Assembly: GCA_038380435.1 (NCBI GenBank)
Contig: JAWZYU010000027.1
Location: 1,857,156-1,921,155, forward strand
Direction of reading: 5' to 3'
DNA from: Ryuthela nishihirai
Lineage: Eukaryota > Arthropoda > Arachnida > Araneae > Heptathelidae
Length of the DNA: 64,000 bases
How positions within the stretch are numbered: the first letter of the stretch is position 1; every line of letters begins with the position of its first letter. Both the position numbers and the translations under genes were made by a program. This document shows, piece by piece, positions 23,891-36,530 of the stretch. The notes beneath the pieces were generated by a model that was given only the letters and a program-made list of their open reading frames with translations, searched no databases and had not been told where the DNA came from.

Positions 23891-23904
23891 CGAAACAAAG
23901 GGTC

Positions 23905-24115
23905 TGGGTGGGGTGGCTCAGTCTGTATCACGAAGAGTTCGCAATCTGCCGTTCCCAGGTTCGAGTCTCCACTGACCCAGCATTGAGTGCCAATGGCCTT
24001 GGAAAGGCCGACGGAGATAAATCTGAACGCTGGAATATTTGGGATTCGAACCTGGGAACTATAGATTAAGAGTATCTCAAGCTAACGACTCATACAAACA
24101 CAGTCCCCCACCTAG
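23905..24115. mobile_element. two SINE-A heads in inverted arrangement
   Basis: A plus-strand head (ggggtggctcagtctgtatc, B box ccaggttcgagtctcc near 23954) runs into the body until about 24010. From about 24005 a minus-strand head begins (ggagataaatctgaacgctg, then the rc B box ggattcgaacctggg near 24050). The two heads join at aaggccgacggag with both bodies missing. This may be an insertion of one truncated copy into another or an inverted deletion product. Confidence 0.65.
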
Positions 24116-25970
24116 TTTTAGACACTAAACTTCATGTTGGTTCCGTTTTCACAATGAACAACAATGTTTTCTTGAAGGCTTTGAAGGAATACTCTTGTAA
24201 TTAAAGAAAAATGGGTCTGGACATTTATGAGAGGAAATAAAAAAATTCCCTCCCAACTTTAACCAACGAAGCCGGGCAACACTTGGCTGGCTACAAAGTC
24301 CTCTACTCCCCCCCCCAACTTCCAATAGTTTTGACACAAAGGGATATTAGTCAGTTGGAAGCATATACTCGATACAAATTAATACCTCGAACCGTTTTAG
24401 CGCTAGAGGCATTTAAAGAGGGAGAGAGAGCTTTGTCCTCCCCACAAAATAAAAAGCACTTCTACATGCTGCAAACAACAAACCTTGAGATCGATCATTT
24501 TTCCATGTAACATACGAGGGAAGAAAAATGAACTCAACCAGCAGAATCCATATCGCCCCTGGGGATTAGGGACAGTCCCTCTCACCAAATCTGGTTGTCT
24601 TATACGAAATCTGTATTTTGTCTACCTGCTTTGAAATCCAACACACTTGACTTTTTTCAATTTTATTTCAGTCCCATATTTTATGCCCGACATTAAAAAC
24701 AGATTAAAAGAAACAACTATAAAATCTCTTTCCATATAGAATAACAATTTAACGATTCCTATTCAGCCGAATATTTCAGTAATTGGGAAACTCTACTCAA
24801 GTCTAATTCTCAGCCCCCCCCCCCCACCCCCACTACCTCCGAAAATAAGAAACTAAATTCTGCAACCCGTCCTGAAATTGAATTCTCGGACCGTTTCGTT
24901 TTCAAAAAGAATGGAGTTTTCGGCTTCTGCCTTTGAAATCCTGTTAGTGTAGAATTTTGATTTAACGGATAATTGGAAAAGTGCAAATACTAATATCGTA
25001 TTAACACGTTTACCACAAAAATGGAATTGTTTTATTAAAAAAAAAAAGATTCCTTTCTCTCACCCATCGCTTCTAAGTGAGTCGCTGCTAAACAATGTAA
25101 ACCACTGAACTGCCACAATCTATGATCCAAGTTTAAATTTTCTATATAAACAGATGGTTTGGTAAACGTTCTGGCATTTCAAAACTTTTTCCGCTTTAGA
25201 GGGAGTTATTGAAAGATTCTGTGAAAATGCGAATCGTACAACTTCATCAATACGCATCCAACCCAAAAACAATTTGCAATTACGTCTGCAAATTAAAAAA
25301 AGTTATGAACTAACAGATCGAACACAAAGTGGAAACATTAGCTATTTTTTTTGGTTAACGAGCAGAGTACATTTATCTCTTTAATACCTATCCCTCAATC
25401 TGTGATACACCAGAATATTTGAAACAGTTTTGTAGCTAAACCACTGTGAGCTTTGTTCACATTTCTTTCGTACTCATTACCACTATTAATAAAACTGTGG
25501 TCAGCCGATTTATTCGTATTTTATTAAACAGTATTGAAGCAAAGTTCAAGCTTGCTAGTTCTGGTGGTAAACACCAGAACTAGTCCGATGTTTTGAGGGT
25601 CAGTAACGTCTTTCATCACAAGTGATAGCGAATATTTTAAGGATTACAAATAGGTTGTAAATAATCATGTTCAAGATTTATGGCTAATGGCACAAATTCG
25701 GAAAATTGGCGTTATTCCTTTCAACTTCCGGAGCCTCTAGCAAGAAGGGCCCATTTGGAAACTCTGCCAGCGTGGTTGTCTGAGGTAATTGACACTTCGA
25801 AGCCTCTGGGCATAAAATGATTAAATATTAAATTGACTGTACAACTTGAAAAGATCTTTACTAATAGAAGAGTGGTAGCGACAGTGTTATAAACATTTCA
25901 GTCGCAATGACTGAAGATATTAGGATAGAATCATTAGTGAATGCGTCTTTATTCTACCTGCTGAAAAAAA
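24116..25970. other. long non-coding stretch, no gene recognised
   Basis: AT-rich with a C-run at about 24812-24827. A 15-base palindromic area at about 25552-25580 (ctagttctggtggtaaacac followed by cagaactag) forms a short inverted repeat with arms ctagttctggtg and caccagaactag. Frames at 24283-24510 and 24403-24588 have no recognisable domain. Confidence 0.5.
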
Positions 25971-26135
25971 AATAAAAAAAAAATACCCCCTCAAGCAGCT
26001 GCTTGCAACAGAGGTCTGACAGGAGCCTGTCAGTTTATATGCCACAGTAGAAGGTCTGAGAGGATGGCAGGACCTCAGCAGAAAAACAATACAAACGTCC
26101 ATGCCTTATCCGGGGCTCGAACCCAGCCCCCAAAG
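25971..26135 (-). mobile_element. SINE-B copy, head truncated
   Basis: On the minus strand the copy keeps the body and the 3' end (rc of taccccctcaagcagctgct at 25984) with an A-rich plus-strand flank that is the element's T-rich tail. The B-box half (ggggctcgaaccca) is present at about 26112-26125, but the A-box half is replaced by unrelated sequence. Confidence 0.75.
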
Positions 26136-26589
26136 CTCTGCGGCAAATCTCTCTTTCCGATCTCTTCCTCCGCTTACTCCCGCAAAGCGCGTTCAGGTCT
26201 TGGTCACGTGATGTCAACAGGTCCTTTGTCCAATGGGGGTATGTCCACATCTCTTGCTTGCAACCGAAACTTCCCGAAACGCAGCTGTCTTTAGGCACCT
26301 TTCCCAACGGAACGGACTCCGATGCTCTTCCTAGACGATGGTGTGCAAAAAAGTGACGCTCAGAGGTAAAACAACCCAACCCAACTCTTCCTAGACGAGA
26401 GATCTGCTGCAGTAGAGCTCATTCCCCCGCTCTCTCTTTTAACCTTAGCTCGGTTATTGCCCAATAATGTGCAAAATATGTTCTAAATGGAAAAAAGATT
26501 CTGTTACTTTGTAATATAATAATTTCATCAGCAATCAACATTTCAGATGGAATTTTCAGAAGTCTTCGAATCATTTTCTTTAAACCTGG
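26136..26589. other. no gene recognised, contains the SINE-A stub
   Basis: Apart from the 46-bp SINE-A stub at 26339 the sequence is unassigned. The 114-codon frame at 26035-26379 (minus) is produced by the two SINE pieces. Confidence 0.5.
26325..26398 (+). mobile_element. 46-bp SINE-A stub with perfect 14-bp target-site duplication
   Basis: Only the last 46 bases of SINE-A are present (26339-26384, tggtgtgcaaaaaagtgacg through aacccaacccaa). They are flanked by the identical 14-mer ctcttcctagacga at 26325-26338 and 26385-26398. This is a textbook product of target-primed reverse transcription that stopped almost at once. It fixes the true 3' end and the aaccc-type tail of the family. Confidence 0.95.
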
Positions 26590-29500
26590 TCATCATCATC
26601 ATCATCATCATCATGTAGGCTACGGGATTCCACCCACATTGCAGAATTTAGTTCTCCCGACACATCGCTCTTGAGCTACATCTGTTGCATCTCTCCACTC
26701 TAGACCAATTCTAACAAGGTTCTGTTTGACATTGTCTGCCCACCTCATCCTAGATCTCTCCCTCTTTCTGAGGCCTTTAGGCACGCTATTCATATCCCTA
26801 TTGGCTAATTATATTTATCCATACGGGCAACATGGCCAAGCCAATGGAGTCTCACCCTGCACAATATACTGCTCAGAGGAGGTTGCCGATTCCTTTGCCT
26901 AACCTCATCATTAGTTACAAAGCTGAACCACTAAATAAAATACTGAGTAAGCATCTAGAATCAAAAGCATCAATTTTTCTGTTATCTTGTTTAAAAAGGA
27001 CCAAATTATTATACAGTCTAATTTTAGTCTTTAGTTGTATACGTCTATTTCTCCACACTCTCCATAGATTCTTAAAAGTTCCAGCAGCAATACATTTTCG
27101 TCTATTAATCTCATGCCGCATGTCATCAGTGTCTGCTACGCAATTCCTAAGATCATTAAACTGAGATACCTGTTCAAGAGTGCAAGCAGTCAGACTAACT
27201 GAAACACCTTCGGCGTGAACAATGTTTTCCCTTTAGTTTTCTCTCTATTCATCCCCAAACCTACTCTACTACCAGTCTCATCAACAACTCGAATGAAAGA
27301 GTTCGTCTCATCAACATCATTTGCCAAAATCATCATCATAATCTACATCACACAATTTCAGATCTCTACACGATTAAAGCCTAAAATCTTTCCCTTGCAG
27401 TGAATTTCGCATAACATAATCAATAACCAAAATAAAGGGGAAATGAGACAAAACGAAACCTTTCCGAACAATAGAAGCAAATCGAAACCAATTGCTACAT
27501 GACTTGCCAATTCTCATACACGACTCAGTGTTATTATAGAGAGCATTATGGTAACTAACTTGCCTGGTATGCGATATAATATCACAACTAACCTCAAATT
27601 ATGACGGTCAACAGAGTCGAAAACTTTTTTGAAATCAACAAAGCTAGCAACCAAAGGTTTCTGAAACTCTAAACATTTCTCAAGAATCTACCTAAGTGAA
27701 AATATCTGATCCACACATCCCCTACCACTTCTGAATCCACATTGCTCATCACGCAATTGCCTGTCAACCAGATTCTTAATTCTATTAAACACAATCATGG
27801 AAAGAACTTTCCCTGGAAGAGAGAGTAGGCTGATACCCCTATAGTTATCACAAGAACTGCGATCACCTGTTTTAAAAAATAGGGATAATAATAGCTCTGG
27901 AAAATTTCTTAGGAACCATGCCTATGTTATAAAAGATATTCAAAATTTGATTCATTCACGTGGTAACCGAAACATTACCAACTCGAAGCATTTCTGTAGT
28001 AATTTCATCTACCCCTGGGGATTTATGAAGTTTAACTTTAGAAATAGTCAAAATAACTTCCGACTGTGTTATAGAGCCAACATTAAGCATCCATCATCAT
28101 TACAAACAATGGGAGTAGAACTAATCACATTGTTTAGGACATCACTGAAATTCTCAGCCCACCTAGTCATGAGAGAATCCTCATCTGCTATTACCTTAAC
28201 TTATTTATTCTTTAATCCCTGTATACCTGTCCATTTTCTACCGCACAAAATATTAATCATCTGGTAGAACTCTCTGTTGCGAAAAGGTTATCCTAACATT
28301 GTATACTTTAACTGGGTCTTTCAGAGTTTTAGTGTTAAAAGTAACTTTTTCAACCTTACCACAACATTTCTTAAGTTTAAGTTGCAAGACGCTTTTAAGA
28401 AGGAAATGGTCAGATCCAATTACAGGTCCCCTATACGATCTAGTATTCCTAACCGAAATAGACAATTTATTGCTAATTAATAATATAATGAATCATATTT
28501 TTATGCAGCCCTTCTGGTGTAACCCATGCGTACTAATGTAGTTGTTCGTAATAAGTAATTCTGAAAAGTATGTTATTCAGAAACCAATAAGTTTACTTAC
28601 CTGTAGGAGACGTTACCCATTGCCATGGCAGCTACCAATACCAAAAGGGCTATCACCACTCCCCAAAGGTCACAGTCAGTACAAACTTTGGCATTGAAGT
28701 CATATAGAACAAGGGTAATATCAGATTTCTTGACAGAATTCAAAACATCCTGAAGTTGCCCTTAAAACCTATCCTTCTCGTCCTCATCGGCATCCTCAGT
28801 GGAGGCATGACAACAGATAACATTCAAGTATTTAATGCTTGTTTTAAATTTAACTGAAAGAAGCTTTTCATCAATGCACTCATTCCTAGAAGAGCAACAT
28901 TAGGATGATTGCTGAGAAGCAAACCCACGCCTTGGAGATGTTTTCTATCTTCCTTCCCTGAAAAGAGAAATTTAAGATAATTATTTTTAAGTATCTGACA
29001 TTTATCTGTCCATCTTGTCTTTTGCAAGCCGAGAATATTGTAAATATAGAATTCTTATGTGAGGACATCAAGAGAATAATCTCTGTGCAGAGTCCTTACA
29101 TTCCAGCTCCAACTACCTGTGGAGAGAACATGGTTAGCGGGATTTTAAAGAACTTCTGTATATTGAGAGAGGGAATGCCGACAATATCAAACAGTCCCCT
29201 TAATTGCAGGCACGGGGCAAAGACTCGTTCCCCAACTACTAAAGGCTGAATTCCTCTACACTGGAAGACTTCCTCCAATGTAGAATTTGACGATACCCAT
29301 AGAGGCAAGAGCTCAGGTGCCTGCAATGGCCTCTGCTCAGGATTATCCTCCAGCTCATAAAATGTATCCTACGAATCCATTCACTTGGGACTATCAACCA
29401 TGAAACAAACAGGAAATCAGATCGGAAAATTTTCCGTCAATAGAATCCCACCAGTGCAATAAATTCAGGATCCCTTATCAAGCTTAGAGCCATTATTCGA

Positions 29501-29812
29501 TTCATGTTGTTATACATGGCCAGTAGCAGGACCCTGTGTGGTTGACCGCATCTCGTCAGGGTAGAAAAAAAGGAAAAGTATCCATAGTTATTCAGATCAG
29601 TAGGCCACACTGATCTCTCAGCCCTCCCCTTCCTTTCCTTTCCTTTCCACACGAGAGTATCTGTTTTGAAAGGTACTAACGGGATGTGCTATGAGAAGGC
29701 GGGGTCGGATTTTAGGTGCCTAGGCCTGGCAGGTCCGGTGCTTAATCACAAGAGATTAGTGCATAGCTCTCCTTACAGTGAATACCTGGCTACCATGTAC
29801 AGATCTGGTCAC
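26590..29812 (-). mobile_element. RTE-like LINE copy 4, full-span but decayed
   Basis: The copy runs from a short (atc) tail at 26590-26613 to the 5' end near 29812, matching the span of the younger copy at 45.9-49.93 kb. From right to left it has the 5' UTR (29260-29812), endonuclease (about 28600-29260), linker and RT (27200-28560) and C-terminal domain (26614-27200). Frames are broken everywhere: the longest intact pieces are under 120 codons. The C-terminal region has lost a segment near 26930-26995. No SINE sits in the endonuclease: at 28600-28630 the sequence reads straight through the site that holds a SINE in the younger copy. Confidence 0.88.
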
Positions 29813-30660
29813 TCTATATTAACATTTCATTTTTATTATCAATGTTTATAATTGCTTTTCTATTTCAACTAAGGCTTGAATATAAGATTGTGCCTACTGT
29901 ATTTGGTTTCTATAAAATATATTCCTCATGCACCCGAAAGATACATCTAATCATTAATTTCTCAAAACAAAAAGTTGTATTTTCCCACCCACTTTGGGGG
30001 TGAAGTTGAATTTCCCTCACCCTGGGGGTGAAAAGGGAAGTCCTTGCTTCCAATGTAACCCGCTAAGTTATTACACTCCATAACTAAAATATTGATATGA
30101 ATTCAAAGAGATGAAAACTTAGCGTGAGTTCAAAAATAGTATATATGTAAACTAAACTAAAGTATGAATGAAGAAATTCATTACAAAGGCACAAAAATTA
30201 TACAAAATTAATCAATCTTATCTAAACCTAAGAATTTCTATTCCTCCTAGTATAAAGTCAAACCATAAAAAAGGATGATTTATTATGTTTAACTATATCT
30301 CATTGCTTAAACCACAATGCTGTCAATATTCAGTTCCCATGACAAAATAGAATCTATTACTTTGTAACATCTAACAAGCAAACCAATTTGTACTGAATTT
30401 CATTTGGTTTAGAGGACTACCTTAATAATGTTTTACAGCTTATAGATGCGAAATATCTAATGTTGATCTCTCTTGATAGAAGACTCAAAAGTAATGTTAC
30501 TGTTGATTCCCTTTCACCACCAGAACCAGACTCATCTTGAACCAAATGATAACAGTCTTCTTATGTAGTATCACACACACACTAACTTAATACAATATAT
30601 TCTTATTTCTTCACTACGCCATTACACCTTCATGTTTTCCTTCCACAAATCTTATTATTC
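29813..30660. other. no gene recognised
   Basis: AT-rich sequence. Two lines around 29985-30035 repeat the phrase ccctgggggtgaa and ctttgggggtgaagttgaa, a small local duplication. Confidence 0.45.
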
Positions 30661-30667
30661 AAAGCAT

Positions 30668-30925
30668 CAACGTTCTAAACAGTTGATAAAGCAATTGTCA
30701 GGCTGAAGGCAATTTTCACACTAAACAGTTGATAACGCAATTGTCGCGCTGTCATTATCGTTCTAAACAGTTGATAACGGAATTGAACGCAATTGTCAAT
30801 TGAACGCAGTTGATAACGCAATTGTCACGCTAAAAATTGATAACGCAATTGTATCGCTAAACAGTTGATAACGCAATTGTCCATTACGTTCTAAACAGTT
30901 GATAACGCAATTGTCACGCAGAGGG
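30668..30925. repeat. degenerate minisatellite with core ttgataacgcaattgtc
   Basis: About seven units contain cagttgataacgcaattgtc (or a close variant) separated by variable spacers such as acgttctaaa or gctaaa. Unit length varies from about 30 to 55 bp. Part of the array (gaacgcaattgtcaattgaa at about 30787) forms short hairpins. It shares the caattgtc string with the 51-52.6 kb minisatellite. Confidence 0.85.
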
Positions 30926-31914
30926 TTCATGACACATCTGCCATATAAGCCCATTGTAGCACGTTCATCTGTCGTAACAATATCAAATTTCTAGTCCAAA
31001 TATATAGTCTGCCATATTCGTTTACATTTTGAAAATTTTACGCCGGTAGAGGGCTCAACTAAAATTTTTTGGGAAATTTCAAACGTGCGAATCTCAATAA
31101 TTTATCAATAGTTGTCCAACCAAAAAAGAATTTTAATCTTTTCTCTAAAAGCAAACTCTGTCTCTTAAAAAAAAACTTAGCTGATTTTTAGGAGACAACA
31201 TTGTCATCTTTTACAAATCAACTTACTTTACAACGGGCAAAAATTAAGAAATCTTTTGCCCGTTGTAAATATTGGCCAAAATTATAAAATACGATAACTT
31301 ATTACCGTGGAGTATTGTACATTAATTTTAAGGAAAGGCTACAATAATTCTGTCTTAAAGAGGATAATGTTATAAGCAATGTGTATAACTGTCGCTCAAA
31401 AAGCTGGCAACCGTGCATGGATTCATTTCCGGCCGCGTTAGAACTTCGTTTGCGTCCATTTAAATTCCTACATGCGCAGAAATTCTCTTGATTGAAAAGT
31501 GTAATGCGTGAATTCATAAAACATCTTAGATTATAACTTTTATGCCATATTTTCTTATGTAATGACCGGTAATTAATGAAAAATTATTCGAAACATATTT
31601 AAAGTAATAAAGGTATACTTTTAGGAGTTTTGATCCGTTATTTGCTGAAATTTAAAGTTATACATATTTTCATTAAAAAATAGTAAATATTTTGAAATAT
31701 GAATTTAATATTGACATTTAGGTTTTTCAATATAAGAAGTATTCTTTCTTGGCGAATTTGATGTTAGAATTCCATATTGAAAATAAACATCTTATCTGGT
31801 GTTTCTGATGTGTTTAACCCTTTGTATCTTATACCGGACTCAATGAGGCTTTTCAACGTGAAATTCACTATTTTGACAAAAATGTGAAATTCATGATTTT
31901 CATGTTTTTGTTCT
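30926..31914. other. no gene recognised; unidentified interspersed repeat
   Basis: AT-rich. The segment 31660-31790 resembles 22190-22330. A short inverted pair, acaacgggcaaaaattaaga and tcttttgcccgttgta, lies at about 31232-31268. No coding region is supportable. Confidence 0.45.
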
Positions 31915-33660
31915 ATTAGACCCTGAGCAATAATCTTTTGAACTGTGCTATCAAGTTCTTTTTTAGATGTGAAACCTGGAATGGAAACAAAGCAATCAAA
32001 TTGTTGAAAGGTCCAAGGAGGTTTTGCAGAAAGTTTGTCTACCTCATAACTTTGTGCGAAATCTAGTCAAAGAGGGGATGTCGGCAGAAGGAAGTAGTTA
32101 CATCACTGATCTTCTTTCCTGATCCAAAAACGGTCTTATCAGTCACTGGATGATATTCTTGTTTGAAGAGCAATCTTGAGAAGTGCAAACAGCACATAGG
32201 GTCTTCTGATGAATAGAGGTGGGATATTAGCCTCAGCATTTAGAGAAGTAGATGGACAAAGACTTAACTGGCCCAAACAGATTCTTAGAGCTTGGTTTTG
32301 AACAGTTTACAGCTTTTTAATAAGGGAAGGGCTAGCACTATACAGTAAAAAAAACCCATATTCCAATTTAGATCTAAAAATTGATCTGTGAAGATAGATC
32401 ATTTGATGAGGCGATGCTCCATTCTTGCTGGACCCAATGCATCGTAACATGTTAATAATAGGTTTAGAAGTGGAGATCAGTTGACGAGTATAGGAGTTCC
32501 ATTTGAGTTCAGAGTCCAGTAGGATTCCCAAATAACAGTGTTCTTTCACAACCTGCAGGGAACGTTCCTTCTAATTAATAGAAATATCTGGAAATCATCG
32601 ATGGCTACAAAAGGGCATTACTACAGTCTTTTCTTCGGATATTTCCAATCCCCATGAATCAGAATATTTAACAGCCTCATTAAAAGCGGATTGTAGCACC
32701 GACTGGATTCTCGATATGCTTCTGCCAGTGTACCAAATGGCAATGTCGTCTGCATAGACAGTGTCTCACATTCTTTGGTAAAAAATCAGGAAAATCGTGT
32801 AGAAACAGATTGAAGAGTATTGGACTAAGCACTCCTCCTTGTGGAAGACCTTTCTTTAAAGGATTAGGAGCAGAAGCTTCATTCTTTAATTTCACAATAA
32901 TTTTTCCGTTAGTCAGTAAATGATACAAGTATGCAAACATGTTTCCTGTGATTTTCAAGTTTGAAATGTTATATAGTAGTCCTCTGATCCACACTGAATC
33001 ATAAGCTTTTCCCAAGTCGAGAAATATTGCTACGGTAGTAGTGTTTCTAATGTTCAATCCTGCTTGCATATCCGAGACTAAATCAATGACGTTGTCTATT
33101 GAGCTCCTACCTCTCCTGAAACCAGAAACTGCTTAGTGAAGATAATTATTTGATTCTATAATCCAGTTTCGTCTCCTGTTCACCATGTTCTCCAGCAGTT
33201 TTCCTACACAAGAGCTCAAAGCAATAGGTCTGAAAGAAGATAGATCTTTGGTTTGCGTACTTGGCTTCATAATATGGAAAATGTATGTAGTTTTTCAGTC
33301 TTGTGGGAATGTTCTTTTAGCCTGGAGTTCATTAAAAGATGTTAGGAAAAGTTTAATTTGGGATTCAGTAAGTTTTTTTATTATCTTATATGTTATTCCA
33401 ACGGGTCCTGGCGAACTAGATGTTTTACATTTTTTCAATGCAAGAGTAATTTCTTTCATACTGAAGGCCATGTCAATATATTCAGCAGCATTTGGATTCA
33501 ATTTTTCATGTTTCTGAAGTTCTCTTTCTACAACAATTTGATTCTGATTAAACTCCGAAGAAAAGTAGTGATTTCCCTGTGAAGCAAAAAACTTTGCAAA
33601 ATCATTCGCAATAGTCTTCAAATTTTTGTTATCTTTTAGTATCATGATATTCCAAGGAGA
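31915..33660 (-). pseudogene. I-like LINE ORF2 fragment (RT)
   Basis: On the minus strand the RT runs from the fingers (33295-33645) to the palm (32680-33069) and thumb (32307-32549). Motif A reads Ile-Phe-Leu-Asp-Leu-Gly-Lys-Ala-Tyr-Asp-Ser, and motif B' reads Gly-Leu-Pro-Gln-Gly-Gly-Val-Leu-Ser-Pro. The catalytic YADD region follows in a shifted frame near 32755-32765. The thumb segment has Leu-Gly-Ile-Leu-Leu-Asp-Ser-Glu-Leu-Lys-Trp and Ile-Gly-Ser-Ser-Lys-Asn-Gly-Ala-Ser-Pro. The same family is at 60.4-64 kb on the other strand. Endonuclease and 5' parts are missing, and the right edge abuts a Jockey-like 3' end. Confidence 0.82.
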
Positions 33661-33669
33661 AGAGGGTGT

Positions 33670-36530
33670 GACTTGATTTCGTAGATCGTATAATCATATT
33701 CGATATACCGGGTAATAATTTTACCCCTAACCATCTCCATCAGAAAGATATGCCTATTTGGCACGAGTAAGAACAAAATATATAAGTAAATCACCCTTAG
33801 GTGGGCTCCTAAAGGGCAAACATAAGAAAAGCTAAAAACAGCAGTAAAATTGTACAAGAAACCTAAAACGGGAAGGTCTCCTCGGAGAACGCACCGTTTT
33901 AGGCCTCTTGTACTTGTTCAAAACAGTATGATCGTAAAGAATCGGAGAAGAAATAATCTCATTGGGATTATTGCTTACAGCCTCAAAAAATCTTTTTGAG
34001 GTGCGTTTTATATTTGTATTTATATATGGTCGATGAAGTTCTCAAAATCTTGGTCTGTAAGGCCTGAATCTTACGAATATTGTTGGGTGTAGTATTCGCC
34101 CATATGGGTGAAGCACAGAGAATCACCAGTCTGATGATCATATCATAGAGTAAAAGCTTACGATCAATCATTAAAATGGAATTTCTCCTAAGGAGTGGGC
34201 CTAGCTGGTCGCTCAATGAATTGACTTTAGAGATTATATTATTTATGTGCGAGTCCCACTTTAACCTCTTACGTATAACAACCCCAAGTTATTTGATTGA
34301 ATCACTCCAATCAATGGGGATATTTTGTAAATGGAGACAAGTGAGATGTGATTTGTTTTCGTAGATCGTAGATCGTTACATCATAAAATAAAGTACCAGG
34401 TACAATAGTACCCATAACCTTCTTCATCTGGAAATATGCCTAATTGGCATCAGTTTGAAAAAACAAACAAAAGTAAACCACACAATGGTGGGCCCCAAAG
34501 GGCAAAAGAACATAAAACAAAGAGTAGTAATCACTCTCAGTGTTGATCTTTATTTTCCATTTCTCATACCAGGTGTCCATTTTATCATGGCAATTCTGAA
34601 GTCTTCTGATTACAAACTCAACTCCTAAAGAAGGGGAGGTGAGAGCAATGTCGTCAGCATATTGTGCGATAACGATTCGCTCAAATGAAGGAATATCAGA
34701 GAGATATAATGAGAAGGGAGTAGGGCCTAGGAGAGAGCCTTGAGGAACTCCAGCGGCCACTACTCTCTTGGTAGGAATGGAAGATGTAATATGAACCTGG
34801 AATGTTCGATTTAAGAGATATGATTGAATGATACAGGTGAGTCCCGTAGGCATTCCAATCTTAGAGAGTTTGTAAATGAGTTCCAGATGCGGTCAAAAGA
34901 CTTGGCCACGTCTAGAAAGACGGCAGCAACTGTTTCCTTCTTGTTCAGTGCCTCAGAAATAGTTTCCACAACTCTGAGGACCTGATGTTCTGTCGATCTT
35001 TTACGCCTGAAACCAAATTGGGTTTCAGGTAAGACAAAATGGATTGAAAGGAACTATTCCAATCTATTGAGGATAATACGTTCAAACAGTTTTCCTTGGC
35101 AGGGAAGCAGACTGATTGGACGATAGCTGTCAGGAAATACAGGGTCCTTTCCTGGTTTGTGTATCAGTCTGACATAAGCGTTTTTCTAGGCTTTTGGAAA
35201 AACATGGTGACGGAGAAGGAAATTAAAAATCCCGCAGAGATGCATGATGGCTTTCTTCGGAAGGTGTTTCAGCATTCTGTGGGAGATATTATCGGGGCCT
35301 GAAGCCTTGTTAGGTTTCAATTTCTTGATGGCTTGAGACAGCTCAAGAGGAGATGTAAAGGGTAGCTCTGAACTTTCTTCCTTTCCGAAACGAAAAAGAG
35401 TTTCTTCTACCTCTTCACAGGTGTCATGATCAAAAAGATCAAAATTCTCTTGAAACTAATTCAAGGGCATCAGCAAATGCTTCGGATTTATCATCCTCGC
35501 TGTAACATAAACCTGACTCCCCATGAATGGGGGGAAATTTAGAACGAGAGTTCTTGAAAGATTTAACCATCTTCCAAATAGAATTGCCACTTATTTACAA
35601 GAAGTCACTTATTTATTGTCACTTATTATTAACAAGATCTGACTTGTAGAGAGTGAGCTGAGGTTTTTGTTCCAAATGGTGATCCTTGATCTTTTGTCGA
35701 ACCTCAATCTTGAGGGAAAAATAAACATTTTTATCGTGAGCATCTCTGGATCTTTGCCAATTATGTCTGGCTCTGTTTTTAAATTTAATAAGATCCGATA
35801 GATCATTTGGAAAAATATAAAAGTCTCTGAGGTTTTCGTAGAATGCTGGCTTCATTTCTGGAATCAGTCAACAAATCGGTAAATGTTAGTAGGGAATCAT
35901 TTATCTTTCTGTGAGAAAGAGATTTGCATGATCCTGAAACTTTTTCGTTGACAATTGTTTTGTAAAGTTCCCAATTGACAACACTAAAAGTGTCTGGAGC
36001 AATAGTAACAGACTGATGATGGCAATTTCAACCGGAAGGTGATCGGAATTAAGATCATTATGAAAACTAAGTTCATTGGTGGGTAAAAAGTTCCCAAACA
36101 TAACCAGGTCTAAAACATCCGGTCTATGCATGGAATTAAACGGGTAAAACGTAGGCTCGCTAGGAGCGTCAACAATGATGCCATTTGACGTGGCATAATC
36201 TAAGAGTAGATTACCATTTTTATTGCAAGTTCTGGAATTCCAAGCAATATTTTTGGAATTTAAATCTCCTGTCAAAATTGTAGGAGTGTTAGTGTCAAAA
36301 ATGACTTTAAAATCATTCAAGACAAGTTCAGAATTACGCGGTTTATATACCGCAAAGACGTTCAAAGTTCCAAAAGTATCATCATGAACTGCAATAGCAG
36401 TAACTTCCAAAGAATTGAAGTGCTCAGTTGGCAAGAGCTGAAGTTTAGTGATTTGTTTTAAGCTACGACTAATTCTTAAGAAAACTTTAACTATAATACC
36501 AGTGGTAGCAAATTTAATATTCAATTATAA
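33670..36530 (-). mobile_element. Jockey-like LINE copy 2, 5'-truncated, itself interrupted
   Basis: The minus-strand order is endonuclease (35901-36524), linker (35609-35855), RT (34440-35340, several frames), ORF2 C-terminal half (33983-34350) and 3' UTR (33670-33980). The endonuclease segment shows Thr-Ile-Leu-Thr-Gly-Asp-Leu-Asn-Ser-Lys near 36265, Arg-Pro-Asp-Val-Leu-Asp-Leu near 36110 and Asn-Ser-Asp-His-Leu-Pro near 36045. The RT has Gly-Val-Pro-Gln-Gly-Ser-Leu-Leu-Gly-Pro and Gln-Tyr-Ala-Asp-Asp-Ile-Ala near 34655. gag is absent. A foreign piece sits at 34352-34535. Confidence 0.83.
34352..34535 (-). mobile_element. Jockey-like 3'-UTR fragment inserted in Jockey-like ORF2
   Basis: The RT frame coming from 34853 ends after a Lys-Ile-Lys-Ile-Asn-Thr motif at about 34540. 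It resumes at about 34350 with the Tyr-Leu-Gly-Val segment expected next. The 184 bp between match the family's own 3' UTR (cgtagatcgtagatcgtt end at the left; compare 33674 and 15531). It is therefore a short 5'-truncated relative inserted into an older copy. I could not find a convincing target-site duplication. Confidence 0.65.
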
